A stretch of 64,000 nucleotides of DNA from Bacteroidota bacterium (GCA_029557915.1 JAKQHS010000165.1:1-64000), one strand, 5' to 3'; numbered from the stretch's first letter, positions 25,909 to 34,430 are shown. The notes: generated from the letters alone by a model not told the origin. Numbers and translations are program-made.

Positions 25909-27101
25909 GCTTTATTCATTTTCTTTGGTAAAAAGGCAATCGCCAGGGCTCCAATGGCAGCCAGTGCAATAAGCGCGGCAAAACCATTGGCATAACTTCC
26001 GCTTATATCTCTTAGCCAACCCACCAGCATAGGGGCAAAGGCTTCGCCCAAACCATCCATAGTGAGGATAAGCCCCATGACCCGGCCCATAACCCTTACC
26101 CCAAACAATTCAGCGGCCATGAGCGGAATGATCATATAATCCCCCCCAAGACCAATCCCAAACAGGATAGCAAACAGATAGACGACACCCGGGGTGGATA
26201 CAGAATACAATAAGGGAATGGAGCCGGCCACCAAACAATAGATCAATACCATGACGTATTTTTTAGGGATGCGGTCGGCCAGCCAGCCCATAAACAAGCG
26301 TCCAAATATGCTGGATGCCAGGATCAGTGAAATGATATTTGCAGCTTCTCCCTGTGAATATTTCAGGTCCAGGCTGAAAAAGAGTTTGAGGTTTTGACTG
26401 GTGCCGCTCACTGCCCCGATGGAACACATACTGCCGATCACCAACAGGTAAAAAGGCCAGGACTTCAGCACTCCGGCCAAATGGATCTTTTCCGTTTCCG
26501 TTTTTTTTTCCTGTAGGTTGACTTCCGGATTTTCTTTGACAAACCAGGCCATGGGAAAGGCAATGGCAATCATGGCCATGCCGAGGATCATTAAAGCGAG
26601 ATGCCATCCAAAATGGACATTCAGCCACCGGGCGGCCTGGGGGACCAGCATTCCTCCAATGCCAATGCCCAGATAAGCGATGCCCATGGCCTTTCCCCTG
26701 GATTTACTGAACCAACGAGAGATCAAAACCTGGTTGGGCAGGGGCCCGCCGCACATGTATCCCAGGGCATTAAACAGGTAAAAAACATAAAAATGCCAGA
26801 GCTGGGTCATTTGGCTCAGGCCGATCACAGCAATACCTCCCATCAGGATCCCGGCCAGCATCAACCGGCGGGGACCGTAGCGGTCAATAAACCATCCGGC
26901 AAAAAAGCCCAACAAACCGACAAAGACCTTGGCGAAAGCATTTCCTGAAGTAACCGTCGCCCGGGTCCATCCGAATTCCTGCACCCAGAAATCGTAAAAA
27001 AAGGGCAGGCCGTAAAACATGATCCCGACCAGGGAAAACAGGCTTAAAAAGCCGGTCGCACCCACCATAAAATGCCCGGGGCTTAATTTATCTTCTTTCA
27101 T
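25905..27101 (-). CDS. MFS transporter
   Basis: 398 residues with about 12 hydrophobic segments. The loop 2/3 motif is visible as GWFIDRYGPRRLM and again as GWLADRIPKKYV after the central loop, as expected for a major facilitator. The general type fits monocarboxylate/oxalate-formate-like antiporters (MFS_1). It lies between an exported hydrolase gene and a GNAT gene in a five-gene minus-strand run, suggesting uptake of a sugar acid or organic acid; the substrate is inferred only. Confidence 0.92.
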   Translation of the reverse strand: MKEDKLSPGHFMVGATGFLSLFSLVGIMFYGLPFFYDFWVQEFGWTRATVTSGNAFAKVFVGLLGFFAGWFIDRYGPRRLMLAGILMGGIAVIGLSQMTQLWHFYVFYLFNALGYMCGGPLPNQVLISRWFSKSRGKAMGIAYLGIGIGGMLVPQAARWLNVHFGWHLALMILGMAMIAIAFPMAWFVKENPEVNLQEKKTETEKIHLAGVLKSWPFYLLVIGSMCSIGAVSGTSQNLKLFFSLDLKYSQGEAANIISLILASSIFGRLFMGWLADRIPKKYVMVLIYCLVAGSIPLLYSVSTPGVVYLFAILFGIGLGGDYMIIPLMAAELFGVRVMGRVMGLILTMDGLGEAFAPMLVGWLRDISGSYANGFAALIALAAIGALAIAFLPKKMNKA

Positions 27102-27122
27102 TATGCTTGGTTCTGCCCCAGG

Positions 27123-28400
27123 TCAGCTTTTCAGGTGTTTATCAAACCAGACAAATGCTTCTTTCTGCATCGCGGCGTCGAATTTATGCGGCCCCGGGTA
27201 ATAGGAACATTCAAACTGTCGGGCGGCCTCCGCTTTGCCATACACTTCTTTCAGAATCTGCTCCGCCTTTTTCATTTCATCCATGGTATACAAGGCGTCG
27301 TCCACATCATTCAGAACCAGGGTGGGCAGGGGAGCCCTCAGTCCAAGGATCTCCGGAAATTCCAGTTCATTGGGCAGCAGGGGCACATAGGTCATCCAGG
27401 TATGGGTATAAGATTTATTGAGAAGGAAGTCTTTCCAGGTAGACATAAAACCAACGCAAACCGCACACCGGATCCGTTCGTCCAGGCCGGCCATAAATAC
27501 CGTCCGCAGGCCGCCCCCCGATAGTCCGCCGCATCCAAGTCGGTTTGCATCCACGTCACTGCGCGCCGCCAGGACATCCAGGGCTACCCGGTCTTCTGCA
27601 AAAAATACCCCCGGCCAGGTGGTCCCGGCGCAGAACAGGGACTTCGCCAGAATATGTTCATGTTGTCCGGCCCATTCATTGTATGCTTTTATTTTCTCAG
27701 GATTTTCCGGATCCTCGTCAGACAGTCCGCGTCTCTGAGAAACCGGTACATCATGCATCATCACCCGGCGGCTTCCAAATACAAAGGCGTCCGGTACCAA
27801 AACCGTGTATCCTTTTTTGGCGATTTCATTGGCCCAGGCAAATCCGCTGTAATAATCCCGTTGATGGGACACCATCAGGGGATGCTGTTGGTCAGAAGTT
27901 TTGGTGATTTTCCGGGTACCAAAATATTTGTTTCCCCCATGATCGTGAAAAGCAAGGATGCCAGGCAGGGGTCCTTTTGCATTCGCCGGCTTCAGCAAAA
28001 CCGCTTCAGTAGGCCTTCCGTAGGGCAATGGCCAACTCAGTTCTTCAATGTACAAGCCATCGTATACATATTGTTTGTGTACCGTTACCCTCGGGGTGCT
28101 TCCCAGCTCCGGAATGGCCATTCTTTCCTTAAGCCTTTGCCGCGCCGATTTTCGCCAAGCCTCCGGATCGGTCCATTCCGGGTTTCGGAATGAAAAGGAT
28201 GGTCGCTTTCCTTCCATCCTTTTAGCAGCCCAGGGCCCGTACTGGCCGATAATGCTCAGGGATTCATTTTGCCATTCATTAAATCCGGGATAAACCGCAT
28301 TCAACCGATCGAAGGATTCCAAATCCCTCCAACCTTTTAAACCCAATCCCATTCCGGCCAATCCAGAATATTTAATAAAATCCCTGCGTTTGTTTTTCAT
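27123..28400 (-). CDS. Tat-exported alpha/beta hydrolase (acetyl xylan esterase-like)
   Basis: 425 residues. The twin-arginine-like signal is KNKRRDFIKYSGLAGMGLG. The hydrolase fold shows GILAFHDHGG (oxyanion side), the nucleophile Ser in GCGGLSGGGLRT (about 310), an acidic residue in LVLNDVDDALYTMDEM and the C-terminal His in YYPGPHKF. It resembles the dienelactone hydrolase/acetyl xylan esterase group of Bacteroidota (DUF-type secreted esterases). It would act on esters outside the cytoplasm, possibly deacetylating plant glycans. A TAAATTTG box lies 25 bases upstream. Confidence 0.85.
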   Translation of the reverse strand: MKNKRRDFIKYSGLAGMGLGLKGWRDLESFDRLNAVYPGFNEWQNESLSIIGQYGPWAAKRMEGKRPSFSFRNPEWTDPEAWRKSARQRLKERMAIPELGSTPRVTVHKQYVYDGLYIEELSWPLPYGRPTEAVLLKPANAKGPLPGILAFHDHGGNKYFGTRKITKTSDQQHPLMVSHQRDYYSGFAWANEIAKKGYTVLVPDAFVFGSRRVMMHDVPVSQRRGLSDEDPENPEKIKAYNEWAGQHEHILAKSLFCAGTTWPGVFFAEDRVALDVLAARSDVDANRLGCGGLSGGGLRTVFMAGLDERIRCAVCVGFMSTWKDFLLNKSYTHTWMTYVPLLPNELEFPEILGLRAPLPTLVLNDVDDALYTMDEMKKAEQILKEVYGKAEAARQFECSYYPGPHKFDAAMQKEAFVWFDKHLKS

Positions 28401-28425
28401 TTCGAAACGATAAAAGGAAATGAAT

Positions 28426-28433
28426 CAAATTTA
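28426..28433 (-). promoter_or_regulatory. -7 box upstream of the exported hydrolase
   Basis: The minus strand reads TAAATTTG, matching TAnnTTTG, 25 bases before the ATG at 28400 and within the 35-base gap after the DapA-family gene. It would allow an internal promoter in this operon. Confidence 0.3.
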
Positions 28434-28435
28434 AT

Positions 28436-29449
28436 TCAATCCCGGAAGTCTGGATACATCCTGATGATCCGTTCTATTTCTTCCCCTTGTCCCGGTGAGA
28501 GGGTCTCCTCCGGGTTAAGGCAGTGGACCCCTTCCAGGAGCCCCTGCCTCCTCAGTATTTCGTGGATGCCGGGTATACATCCCTTAAAATTATTCTTTGC
28601 ATCAAAAACCACAGCATTGATATCCGTGACCGCGATCCCTTTGGCCAATAAGCGTTCCGTCCCTGCGTAGCCTTGGCCGATGCAGGTTTTGATTTCTTTC
28701 AACAGCTCCACCGCTTTGCCGGTCCATACTGCCCAGTGGCCCAATAAGCCCCCCACAAATCTTTTGGTCACCTGCCTTCCGGACACCATAAATTGATATG
28801 GGGTCAGCAAGTCTGCCACGATATTGTCGTCGTTGCCGGTATACAGGGCAATTTGATCCTTCCTGGACGATTCACAGACCGCACGCACCACATCCAGGGT
28901 CTGGTACCGGTTGAATGCGGCCACTTTAATGGCATGTACCTTGGGAATCTCTGAAAAGGCAAGCCAGAAATCATAGGACAATACCCGTCCCCCTACCGCA
29001 GGTTGCAAATAAAAACCAAAAACGGGAAGGACCTCCGAAACCGCTTTTGCTCTTTCGAGCAGTTCATTTTCCGAATAAGCAGCCAGACCTCCCGGGCTCA
29101 ATAATCCAAAATGATAACCATGCCTTTTTGCCAGCTCCGCTTCTTTTATCGCCTGCTCAACGGGACCGCAGATCCCGGCCACTTTGATAAAAGGCCTGTT
29201 TAAGGCGGCTTGATCGACTTCCTCGGCCGCGAGTCGCAATACGGGTTCCAGCAAACCGATACCCGGATTCCTGATTTCAAACTGGGTAGTATGCACCCCA
29301 ACCGCTATCCCACCCGCTCCGGCTTCCATATAATAACGGGTAAGCCCCCTTTGCCGGGCTTCATCCAGTTTAAGCCTGCTGTCCAGGGCCAGCGGATGGG
29401 CCGGGATCACCGTTCCTTCATGCAATAAGCCGAATACCTCCTCCTTCAT
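28436..29449 (-). CDS. DapA-family (class I) lyase/aldolase
   Basis: 337 residues, cytoplasmic TIM barrel. The Schiff-base Lys175 sits in HAIKVAAFNRYQ and the catalytic Tyr147 in GFYLQPAVGG. Relatives include dihydrodipicolinate synthase, N-acetylneuraminate lyase, KDG aldolase and 5-dehydro-4-deoxyglucarate dehydratase. The altered Tyr motif and divergent GxxGE region make lysine biosynthesis unlikely, so sugar-acid metabolism is the better guess. It is 33 bases downstream of the epimerase-like gene. Three heptamer repeats lie 5 bases before the start. Confidence 0.88.
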   Translation of the reverse strand: MKEEVFGLLHEGTVIPAHPLALDSRLKLDEARQRGLTRYYMEAGAGGIAVGVHTTQFEIRNPGIGLLEPVLRLAAEEVDQAALNRPFIKVAGICGPVEQAIKEAELAKRHGYHFGLLSPGGLAAYSENELLERAKAVSEVLPVFGFYLQPAVGGRVLSYDFWLAFSEIPKVHAIKVAAFNRYQTLDVVRAVCESSRKDQIALYTGNDDNIVADLLTPYQFMVSGRQVTKRFVGGLLGHWAVWTGKAVELLKEIKTCIGQGYAGTERLLAKGIAVTDINAVVFDAKNNFKGCIPGIHEILRRQGLLEGVHCLNPEETLSPGQGEEIERIIRMYPDFRD

Positions 29450-29453
29450 CCCT

Positions 29454-29474
29454 TAATTCTTAATTCTTAATTCT
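29454..29474. repeat. Heptamer repeat, three copies of TAATTCT
   Basis: Three perfect copies of TAATTCT (29454-29474), continuing into TTAATTA. On the minus strand it lies 4 bases upstream of the DapA-family start codon. Short, but one of three such runs in front of genes here. Confidence 0.6.
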
Positions 29475-29482
29475 TTAATTAC

Positions 29483-30583
29483 CTAAAACTTCCCTTTCCT
29501 CTCCTGGAAATGGGTCTCCTTGTTTATGGTCTTCCCCCCTTCCTCAATCCAACGCGCCAGCAGCCCGATCATTTGTTTTAAGCCCACCCTGGGATACCCA
29601 AACAACCGGAAACATTCGGCAGCATTGCTCAACAGGGCTGTATCCTGCTCTTCTCCTGTAAAAATGGGTGGCTCTCCGAACAAGCTGCCGAATTCATTGG
29701 CGATCCAGCGCACCGAAGCGGTTTCAGGTCCGGTGACATTGAGCAATTTGCACGGAACGGCACAATGAGGCAGCGCGCGCAGGGCGATCTCATTGGCATC
29801 TCCCTGCCAGATCACATTCACATGGCCCATGTTGAGGTCAATGGGTTTTCGGGACTTTACGGACTTGCCGATTTCAAGCAGAACCCCATAACTTACATCA
29901 TTGGCATAATTGAGCCGGTAGATTAAGATGGGTGTCCGGTGCAGAATCGAAAAATACTGGAACAACCTTTCCCTTCCCAGGCAGGACTGTCCGTAATCTC
30001 CCAAAGGTTCCGGCTGAATGGATTCATGCGCTCCGCCGCTTTTTACGGAAACGAAGGGATATACGTTGCCGGTTGAAAACACGACAATCCTGGAATCTTT
30101 AAACTTTTCAGCTACCCTTCCCGGCAAATAGGCATTCATGGCCCAGGTAAAGGATTCATTGCCCTGGGTGCCGAATTTAGTCCCGGCCAGGTACAGCACG
30201 TTTTTGACCGTTGGCAGGGCCTGAAGCTGATCATCCCGTAACAAATCCGCCCGGAGGGTTTCAATCCCTTCCCGGTTTAATTCCTTTTCCAGCCCGGCTT
30301 CCGAAAACCGCGCAACACCGATTACTTTTTTATTTATTCCTGCCGCATCAATGGCCTGCTTCGCTTTCCGGGCCAGGGCCGGGCCCATCTTTCCCCCGGC
30401 GCCAAGAATCAATATATCGCCATCCAGGCTGCTTATATCGGCAATCAGTTCCGAAGAAGGCCTCAGCAGTTTTTGATATATTTCCCCGATCTTTTCCAAA
30501 AAAATGTTATTAACATTAAATCGTATAAATCTAAATACTTTCTCGCAGGGTGGTATCAGGTGCCCGAAAATGAATTTATTCAT
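29483..30583 (-). CDS. NAD-dependent epimerase/dehydratase-family protein
   Basis: 366 residues from the ATG at 30583. A TTG at 30499 may be the real start, because the first 28 residues are AT-rich and unlike family N-termini. The Rossmann motif is LDGDILILGAGGKMGPALA; other landmarks are AGTKFGTQGNES, STGNVYPFV, the tyrosine in GDYGQSCLGRERLFQ, MGHVNVIWQGDAN, LNVTGPETAS and LFGYPRVGL. The usual YxxxK lysine is not seen, since Y is followed by GQSC. The family is widespread near sugar-acid genes, but I do not know its substrate. First gene of the five-gene minus-strand run. Confidence 0.85.
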   Translation of the reverse strand: MNKFIFGHLIPPCEKVFRFIRFNVNNIFLEKIGEIYQKLLRPSSELIADISSLDGDILILGAGGKMGPALARKAKQAIDAAGINKKVIGVARFSEAGLEKELNREGIETLRADLLRDDQLQALPTVKNVLYLAGTKFGTQGNESFTWAMNAYLPGRVAEKFKDSRIVVFSTGNVYPFVSVKSGGAHESIQPEPLGDYGQSCLGRERLFQYFSILHRTPILIYRLNYANDVSYGVLLEIGKSVKSRKPIDLNMGHVNVIWQGDANEIALRALPHCAVPCKLLNVTGPETASVRWIANEFGSLFGEPPIFTGEEQDTALLSNAAECFRLFGYPRVGLKQMIGLLARWIEEGGKTINKETHFQERKGKF

Positions 30584-30652
30584 TCACTCCTCTTTCCTGA
30601 TTACCCCGGCTCAAATCTGCTAACTAAATCCACTCTATCTTTGTCCCCTTAT

Positions 30653-30736
30653 CAATCCTCAATCCTCAATCCTCAATCCTCAATCCTCAATCCTCAATCC
30701 TCAATCCTCAATCCTCAATCCTCAATCCTCAATCCT
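30653..30736. repeat. Twelve tandem copies of the heptamer CAATCCT
   Basis: Exactly 84 bases made of 12 perfect CAATCCT units, followed by two degenerate AATCCTATA steps, ending about 19 bases before the ATG of the SemiSWEET gene at 30756. A 7-base period does not keep a reading frame, so it is more likely to change spacing in the promoter or leader than to encode protein. Such runs gain or lose copies by slippage. Confidence 0.9.
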
Positions 30737-30755
30737 ATAAATCCTATAATCCTAT

Positions 30756-31022
30756 ATGCAGTGGATCGACTACGTAGGCCTTTTCGGCGCCTTTCTCTCC
30801 TCCGTCACCTTTGTTCCCCAGGTGTATAAGGCCTGGCAAACCCGGTCGACCGGAGACCTTTCTTATTGGATGCTTTTGATTTTACTGGGGAATGTATCGA
30901 CCTGGCTTTTTTATGGCATTGTCAAAAAGGACCTGGCCATCATCATTGCCAACGCCATTATCCTTTCCCTGGCTTTGATCCTCCTGTATTTTAAAATCAC
31001 CTTTAAGTCCAAACCCTCTTAA
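30756..31022 (+). CDS. SemiSWEET-type sugar transporter
   Basis: 88 residues with three membrane segments (about 5-25, 38-57, 62-83). The PQ-loop motif is FVPQVYKAWQTRS (Pro21-Gln22), and TGDLSYWMLLI and a small-residue rich TM3 fit the half-SWEET (MtN3/saliva) family. It works as a homodimer and moves mono- or disaccharides down a gradient. The heptamer repeat upstream may influence its expression. A GNAT gene follows on the same strand. Confidence 0.9.
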   Translation: MQWIDYVGLFGAFLSSVTFVPQVYKAWQTRSTGDLSYWMLLILLGNVSTWLFYGIVKKDLAIIIANAIILSLALILLYFKITFKSKPS

Positions 31023-31052
31023 TTCCCTTAATTCTCTTAATTTCTCTAATTA
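31017..31052. repeat. Imperfect TTAATT-rich repeat before the GNAT gene
   Basis: The SemiSWEET stop is followed by repeated steps of TTAATTCCC, TTAATTCTC and TTAATTTCTC that run up to the TTG start of the GNAT gene. It resembles the TAATTCT run at 29454. Confidence 0.5.
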
Positions 31053-31054
31053 CT

Positions 31055-31663
31055 TTGCCCTCCGCATCCTATCCCCCTTCCCCAGTAACACTCACCGGCG
31101 AACAGGTCAGCCTGATCCCCCTGGGAGAAACCCATGAAAACGACCTGATCGAAGCCACCCGGGACGGCGAATTGTGGAGGCTGTGGTACACCTCCGTTCC
31201 CTCCCCCGAAACCGTAAAATCCTATATCGAAACTGCCCTGAATGAACAGGCCCTGGGCAAGAGCCTTCCCTTTGCGGTCCTGCGGCATGCCGATAAAAAA
31301 ATAGTGGGCACCACACGTTATATGAACATCGAGCCGGGGATTCGCCGCCTGGAGATCGGTTCCACCTGGTATGCCACCCACGCCCAGCGTACGGCGGTCA
31401 ATACCGAATGCAAATACCTTCTTTTGCAATATGCCTTTGAGTCCCTGGAATGTATTGCCGTCGAATTCAGGACTCACCGGTTCAACGAAGCATCCCGCCG
31501 CGCCATTCAGCGTTTAGGCGCCCAGCAGGACGGGATTTTACGAAACCACCGCCTCCAGCCGGACGGCACCCTCCGGGATACCGTGGTCTACAGTATTCTC
31601 ATCCAGGAATGGCCGGTGGTCAAAAGTCATTTGCGGTTTAAATTGGCGGGCGGCGGGCGCTGA
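31055..31663 (+). CDS. GNAT acetyltransferase, RimJ/RimL-like
   Basis: 202 residues from a TTG at 31055; no ATG lies before the domain begins at VTLTGEQVSLIPLGETH. RimJ/L-type landmarks are LPFAVLRHADKKIVGTTRYM, GSTWYATHAQRTAVNTECKY and ECIAVEFRTHRFNEASRRAI. The domain may acetylate a protein N-terminus or a small amine. It lies 32 bases after SemiSWEET. The last 20 residues (SHLRFKLAGGGR) are a short tail. The TTG start is the main uncertainty. Confidence 0.82.
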   Translation: MPSASYPPSPVTLTGEQVSLIPLGETHENDLIEATRDGELWRLWYTSVPSPETVKSYIETALNEQALGKSLPFAVLRHADKKIVGTTRYMNIEPGIRRLEIGSTWYATHAQRTAVNTECKYLLLQYAFESLECIAVEFRTHRFNEASRRAIQRLGAQQDGILRNHRLQPDGTLRDTVVYSILIQEWPVVKSHLRFKLAGGGR

Positions 31664-31754
31664 GCTGTTGCATAACGAGGTTTGCTTTAACCCCTGGTCG
31701 GATACCCTTTTCCCAACATGCCTTTTCACAGGGTCCTCCCCATCAATTCCAGAT

Positions 31755-31770
31755 TTGTAATTTTTTACAA
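31755..31770. promoter_or_regulatory. Palindrome TTGTAA-N4-TTACAA near the ATPase gene
   Basis: An inverted repeat of 6-base arms with a 4-base T spacer, 41 bases before the ATG at 31811. It could be an operator or a chance AT-rich palindrome. Confidence 0.3.
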
Positions 31771-31822
31771 AAATGGAGTCTTTGTCCAGTTTTTGACTAT
31801 TTTTACAAAAATGGAGTCTTTG
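31762..31822 (+). repeat. Direct repeat of the ATPase start region
   Basis: A 23-base segment (TTTTTACAAAAATGGAGTCT and the next three bases) occurs at 31762-31784 and again at 31800-31822. The second copy holds the probable ATG of the ATPase (31811). The first has its own ATG (31773) followed by a seven-codon frame ending TGA. A local duplication of the gene start or a short leader peptide would both fit. Confidence 0.7.
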
Positions 31823-32977
31823 ATTGACCGTCAAATATTGCCGGAAGCCCGCAAGGCCTTGCGCCAGTTTAGGGCACTTTGCATCACCGGCCCCAGACAA
31901 AGCGGTAAAACCACCCTGAGTAAACAACTGTTTAAGGGAAAAACCTATATCAATTTTGAAAACCCAAGCACGCAGTTTGAAGCCGAGCTAAATCCTGATC
32001 GGTTTTTGAAACAATATCTTTCCGGTGCGATCCTGGATGAAGTTCAACGTGTACCTCATATATTCAGATATCTCCAGGAAATCCTTGATAATAATCCGTC
32101 TCGCGGTCAGTTTATCTTGACCGGTTCTAATAATTTTTTATTGCATGAACAAGTATCTCAATCTCTTGCCGGGCGGGCGGGTTATCTTTCTCTGCTTCCA
32201 TTCAGTTATGCCGAATTAAAGGCCTCAAACTTGGCTTATTCTGATGTACACCGGTTAATCTTAACTGGCGGATATCCTGAGATTTGGCAGGAGGGCCTCA
32301 ATCCGGGGCAGTGGCTGAATAGTTACGTACAAACTTATGTGCAAAGGGATGTAAGGCTTATCCGTAATATATCAAACCTTGCAGTTTTTACCCGCTTTCT
32401 TCACTTATGTGCAAATCATGCCGGTCAAATACTCAACCGGGAAGAGCTTGCGCGTCAAACCGGCGTAGACACGAAAACCATTCTTGCCTGGTTGGGATTG
32501 CTGGAAAATAGTTATATCCTCTTTTTACTTCAACCCTGGTACCAAAATTTAAACAAACGGATCGTGAAAAGCCCTAAACTGTATTTTTATGACACCGGCC
32601 TGCTTTGTCATTTATTGGGGATTAAAAATGTCCAGGCCCTTACCAGGCATCCTGCATGTGGTGCGCTATTTGAAAACTGGATCATAACTGAAATTCGAAA
32701 AAATACATTTAATACAGGCAGTCAACAAGGCATGTATTTTTTCAGGGACAATGTGGGAAACGAAGTGGATTTGATACTGGACCGGGAGGAGGGTCCATTA
32801 GCAATTGAAATCAAATCATCGACTAAGGCAGAAGGCGCCATGTTGAGAAATCTGAGATTTTGGTTAAAAAATACGCGTGACGGCCGGGCCCTCCTGATCT
32901 ATCGGGGCAAAAAAAACGAATTCACTGAAGATTATATTGGCATTGCTCCTTGGACAGAAGTATCGGACCTTTCTTAA
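31811..32977 (+). CDS. AAA-type ATPase with DUF4143
   Basis: 388 residues from the ATG at 31811. Walker A is GPRQSGKTT (27-35), Walker B is AILDEVQ, and sensor-like LTGSNN follows. The C-terminal DUF4143 half is variable, with a PD-(D/E)XK-like stretch, GNEVDLILDREEGPLAIEIK. This family is scattered among bacteria and archaea, often near mobile or defence genes, but its role is unknown. The protein is cytoplasmic. Base composition is a little more AT-rich than its neighbours, which together with the family's patchy spread hints at transfer. Confidence 0.9.
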   Translation: MESLIDRQILPEARKALRQFRALCITGPRQSGKTTLSKQLFKGKTYINFENPSTQFEAELNPDRFLKQYLSGAILDEVQRVPHIFRYLQEILDNNPSRGQFILTGSNNFLLHEQVSQSLAGRAGYLSLLPFSYAELKASNLAYSDVHRLILTGGYPEIWQEGLNPGQWLNSYVQTYVQRDVRLIRNISNLAVFTRFLHLCANHAGQILNREELARQTGVDTKTILAWLGLLENSYILFLLQPWYQNLNKRIVKSPKLYFYDTGLLCHLLGIKNVQALTRHPACGALFENWIITEIRKNTFNTGSQQGMYFFRDNVGNEVDLILDREEGPLAIEIKSSTKAEGAMLRNLRFWLKNTRDGRALLIYRGKKNEFTEDYIGIAPWTEVSDLS

Positions 32978-33015
32978 ATTCCGGCAATCCTTCAATTTCA
33001 ATGGTGTGATTGAGC

Positions 33016-34416
33016 TTATTTTATGCCCTCCATGATCTGACAAACCGTTTCCAGGCTTCTTTCATCACCCACATTGCCCGGAAACACGATATAATACATC
33101 CCGGGAAACCTGCTTTCGGGACCCAATTGCCAGACCGGAACCCCGGGGATCACCGGCCCCAGGATCCTGGCGCTTTTTACCAGGAGCCCCTTTGAAGCGA
33201 TATCGCTGGAGGTAATGCCGCCTTTAGCCAGTATATACCGGGGCCTTACCGCAAGTCCTTTCAAAAGAGATACCAGGAAATCCGACACTTGGGCGTTGAT
33301 GTGCAGGTTGCTTATATCGTCGTGTCCTTCCTGTAAAAGCCGGCTGGTATACACTAAAACTTTTTTATCGGCGGCCAGCCATTGATTGATTTGACCGGTG
33401 ATGGGTTCCGGCTTTTCCAGGCCCTTCAAAACCTTCACCACATCAACCTCTATGGCCTTATGCGTATTCCTTGCCAGCAAGGCATTAAGTTGTTGGCTTG
33501 TTTTCGACACATAAGACCCGGCCACGACCAGCGTACCACTGCCCCCGGCTTGTTGAAGGGGGGATGGCTTAAAGGGCCTGCCGGATTCCATGCCGGCGCG
33601 AATGGGCACAAAGGTGGCTGAGCTGCGGAATAAAATCGTTTTCCCGTTTTGACCTGCCAAGATGGAAGCCAGGGCGACGACTTCCAGGTCCCGGTAACCG
33701 GCGGCATTGATGATCACCGTTTTTCCTTCCCGGCAGTCCATGAATATTCCCGCCACTTTCTCCGGTCCGCCCGTGCGAATATCCTCCAGGGATACCGAAA
33801 GGACCTCCGCAGCCCGGACCTTTCCTTTTGATTTTTCTTCCACCCAATTCTTCAGGTTCGAATGTTTATACCCGAAGACCCTGTCGCGGGCAAATGCAGT
33901 TTCTGAAACCGGGACCAGTTGCTGGTTTTCCGCCAGGTAGTGCACTTCTTCAATGGTATACCGGCCTCCTTCGATAAAGGCGGGCACCAATACCCGGATG
34001 GCCTGTTGCAAGCCCATAGCTTCAACAAGGGCATCTGTTTCTGCAGGAAAATGGCCCCTGAGCGTGGAATCACTCCGGCTGATCAACACGATTTCCCGCC
34101 CGCTTTTTTGGATGGCAATATTCAGATTCCGGCCAATATCCTGGCTTAGTTTTATTGCATCCTCCTCCGGAAGGCTTCTTGAATTGGTCAGAATAAAGAG
34201 CACGGAAGGTTTTTTATCCAATTCCGCCACGATTTCTTCCGGCCGCCATGAGGTGATGACGGTGGCCTCGCTGCTCGTCTGCGTGCCGGTCGGGTCATCG
34301 TCGAGCACCAGGATGGTCTTTCCGCTTTTTAAAAATTCTGAACGGATGGCCGGAAGGAGGGGCCGGGGATATTCCGGGGGCAAGGTTTTCAGTTTTTCCT
34401 TCAGGTCCTGGTACAT
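33016..34416 (-). CDS. otnK: Four-carbon sugar-acid kinase (OtnK/DUF1537 family)
   Basis: About 466 residues from the ATG at 34416. An in-frame TTG at 34425 is unlikely because it overlaps a -7 box. The N-terminal domain has LDDDPTGTQTS (39-48) and ISRSDSTLRGHFPAE, and the C-terminal nucleotide-binding domain has VVAGSYVS, YILAKGGITSSDIA and PGMYYIVFPGNVGD. These fit 3-oxo-tetronate/D-threonate kinases, which phosphorylate four-carbon sugar acids. The divergent neighbour is a DenD-like dehydrogenase, which strongly supports the call. The aldolase (OtnC) and isomerase (OtnI) expected in the full pathway are not in this window. Confidence 0.85.
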   Translation of the reverse strand: MYQDLKEKLKTLPPEYPRPLLPAIRSEFLKSGKTILVLDDDPTGTQTSSEATVITSWRPEEIVAELDKKPSVLFILTNSRSLPEEDAIKLSQDIGRNLNIAIQKSGREIVLISRSDSTLRGHFPAETDALVEAMGLQQAIRVLVPAFIEGGRYTIEEVHYLAENQQLVPVSETAFARDRVFGYKHSNLKNWVEEKSKGKVRAAEVLSVSLEDIRTGGPEKVAGIFMDCREGKTVIINAAGYRDLEVVALASILAGQNGKTILFRSSATFVPIRAGMESGRPFKPSPLQQAGGSGTLVVAGSYVSKTSQQLNALLARNTHKAIEVDVVKVLKGLEKPEPITGQINQWLAADKKVLVYTSRLLQEGHDDISNLHINAQVSDFLVSLLKGLAVRPRYILAKGGITSSDIASKGLLVKSARILGPVIPGVPVWQLGPESRFPGMYYIVFPGNVGDERSLETVCQIMEGIK

Positions 34417-34422
34417 GACCGG

Positions 34423-34430
34423 CAAACATA
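34423..34430 (-). promoter_or_regulatory. -7 box of the OtnK-like gene
   Basis: The minus strand reads TATGTTTG, an exact TAnnTTTG, 6 bases before the ATG at 34416, in the 90-base divergent gap shared with the DenD-like gene. No clear -33 element. Confidence 0.3.

Noticed and set aside
30473-30829. A protein containing repeated SSILNPQ encoded through the heptamer run
   Set aside because: The frame runs into the SemiSWEET gene out of phase and its repetition is due to the DNA repeat.
31811-32977. Toxin or defence gene label for the DUF4143 ATPase
   Set aside because: The family is patchily distributed but no partner toxin, antitoxin or nuclease gene is adjacent, so only the domain name is given.
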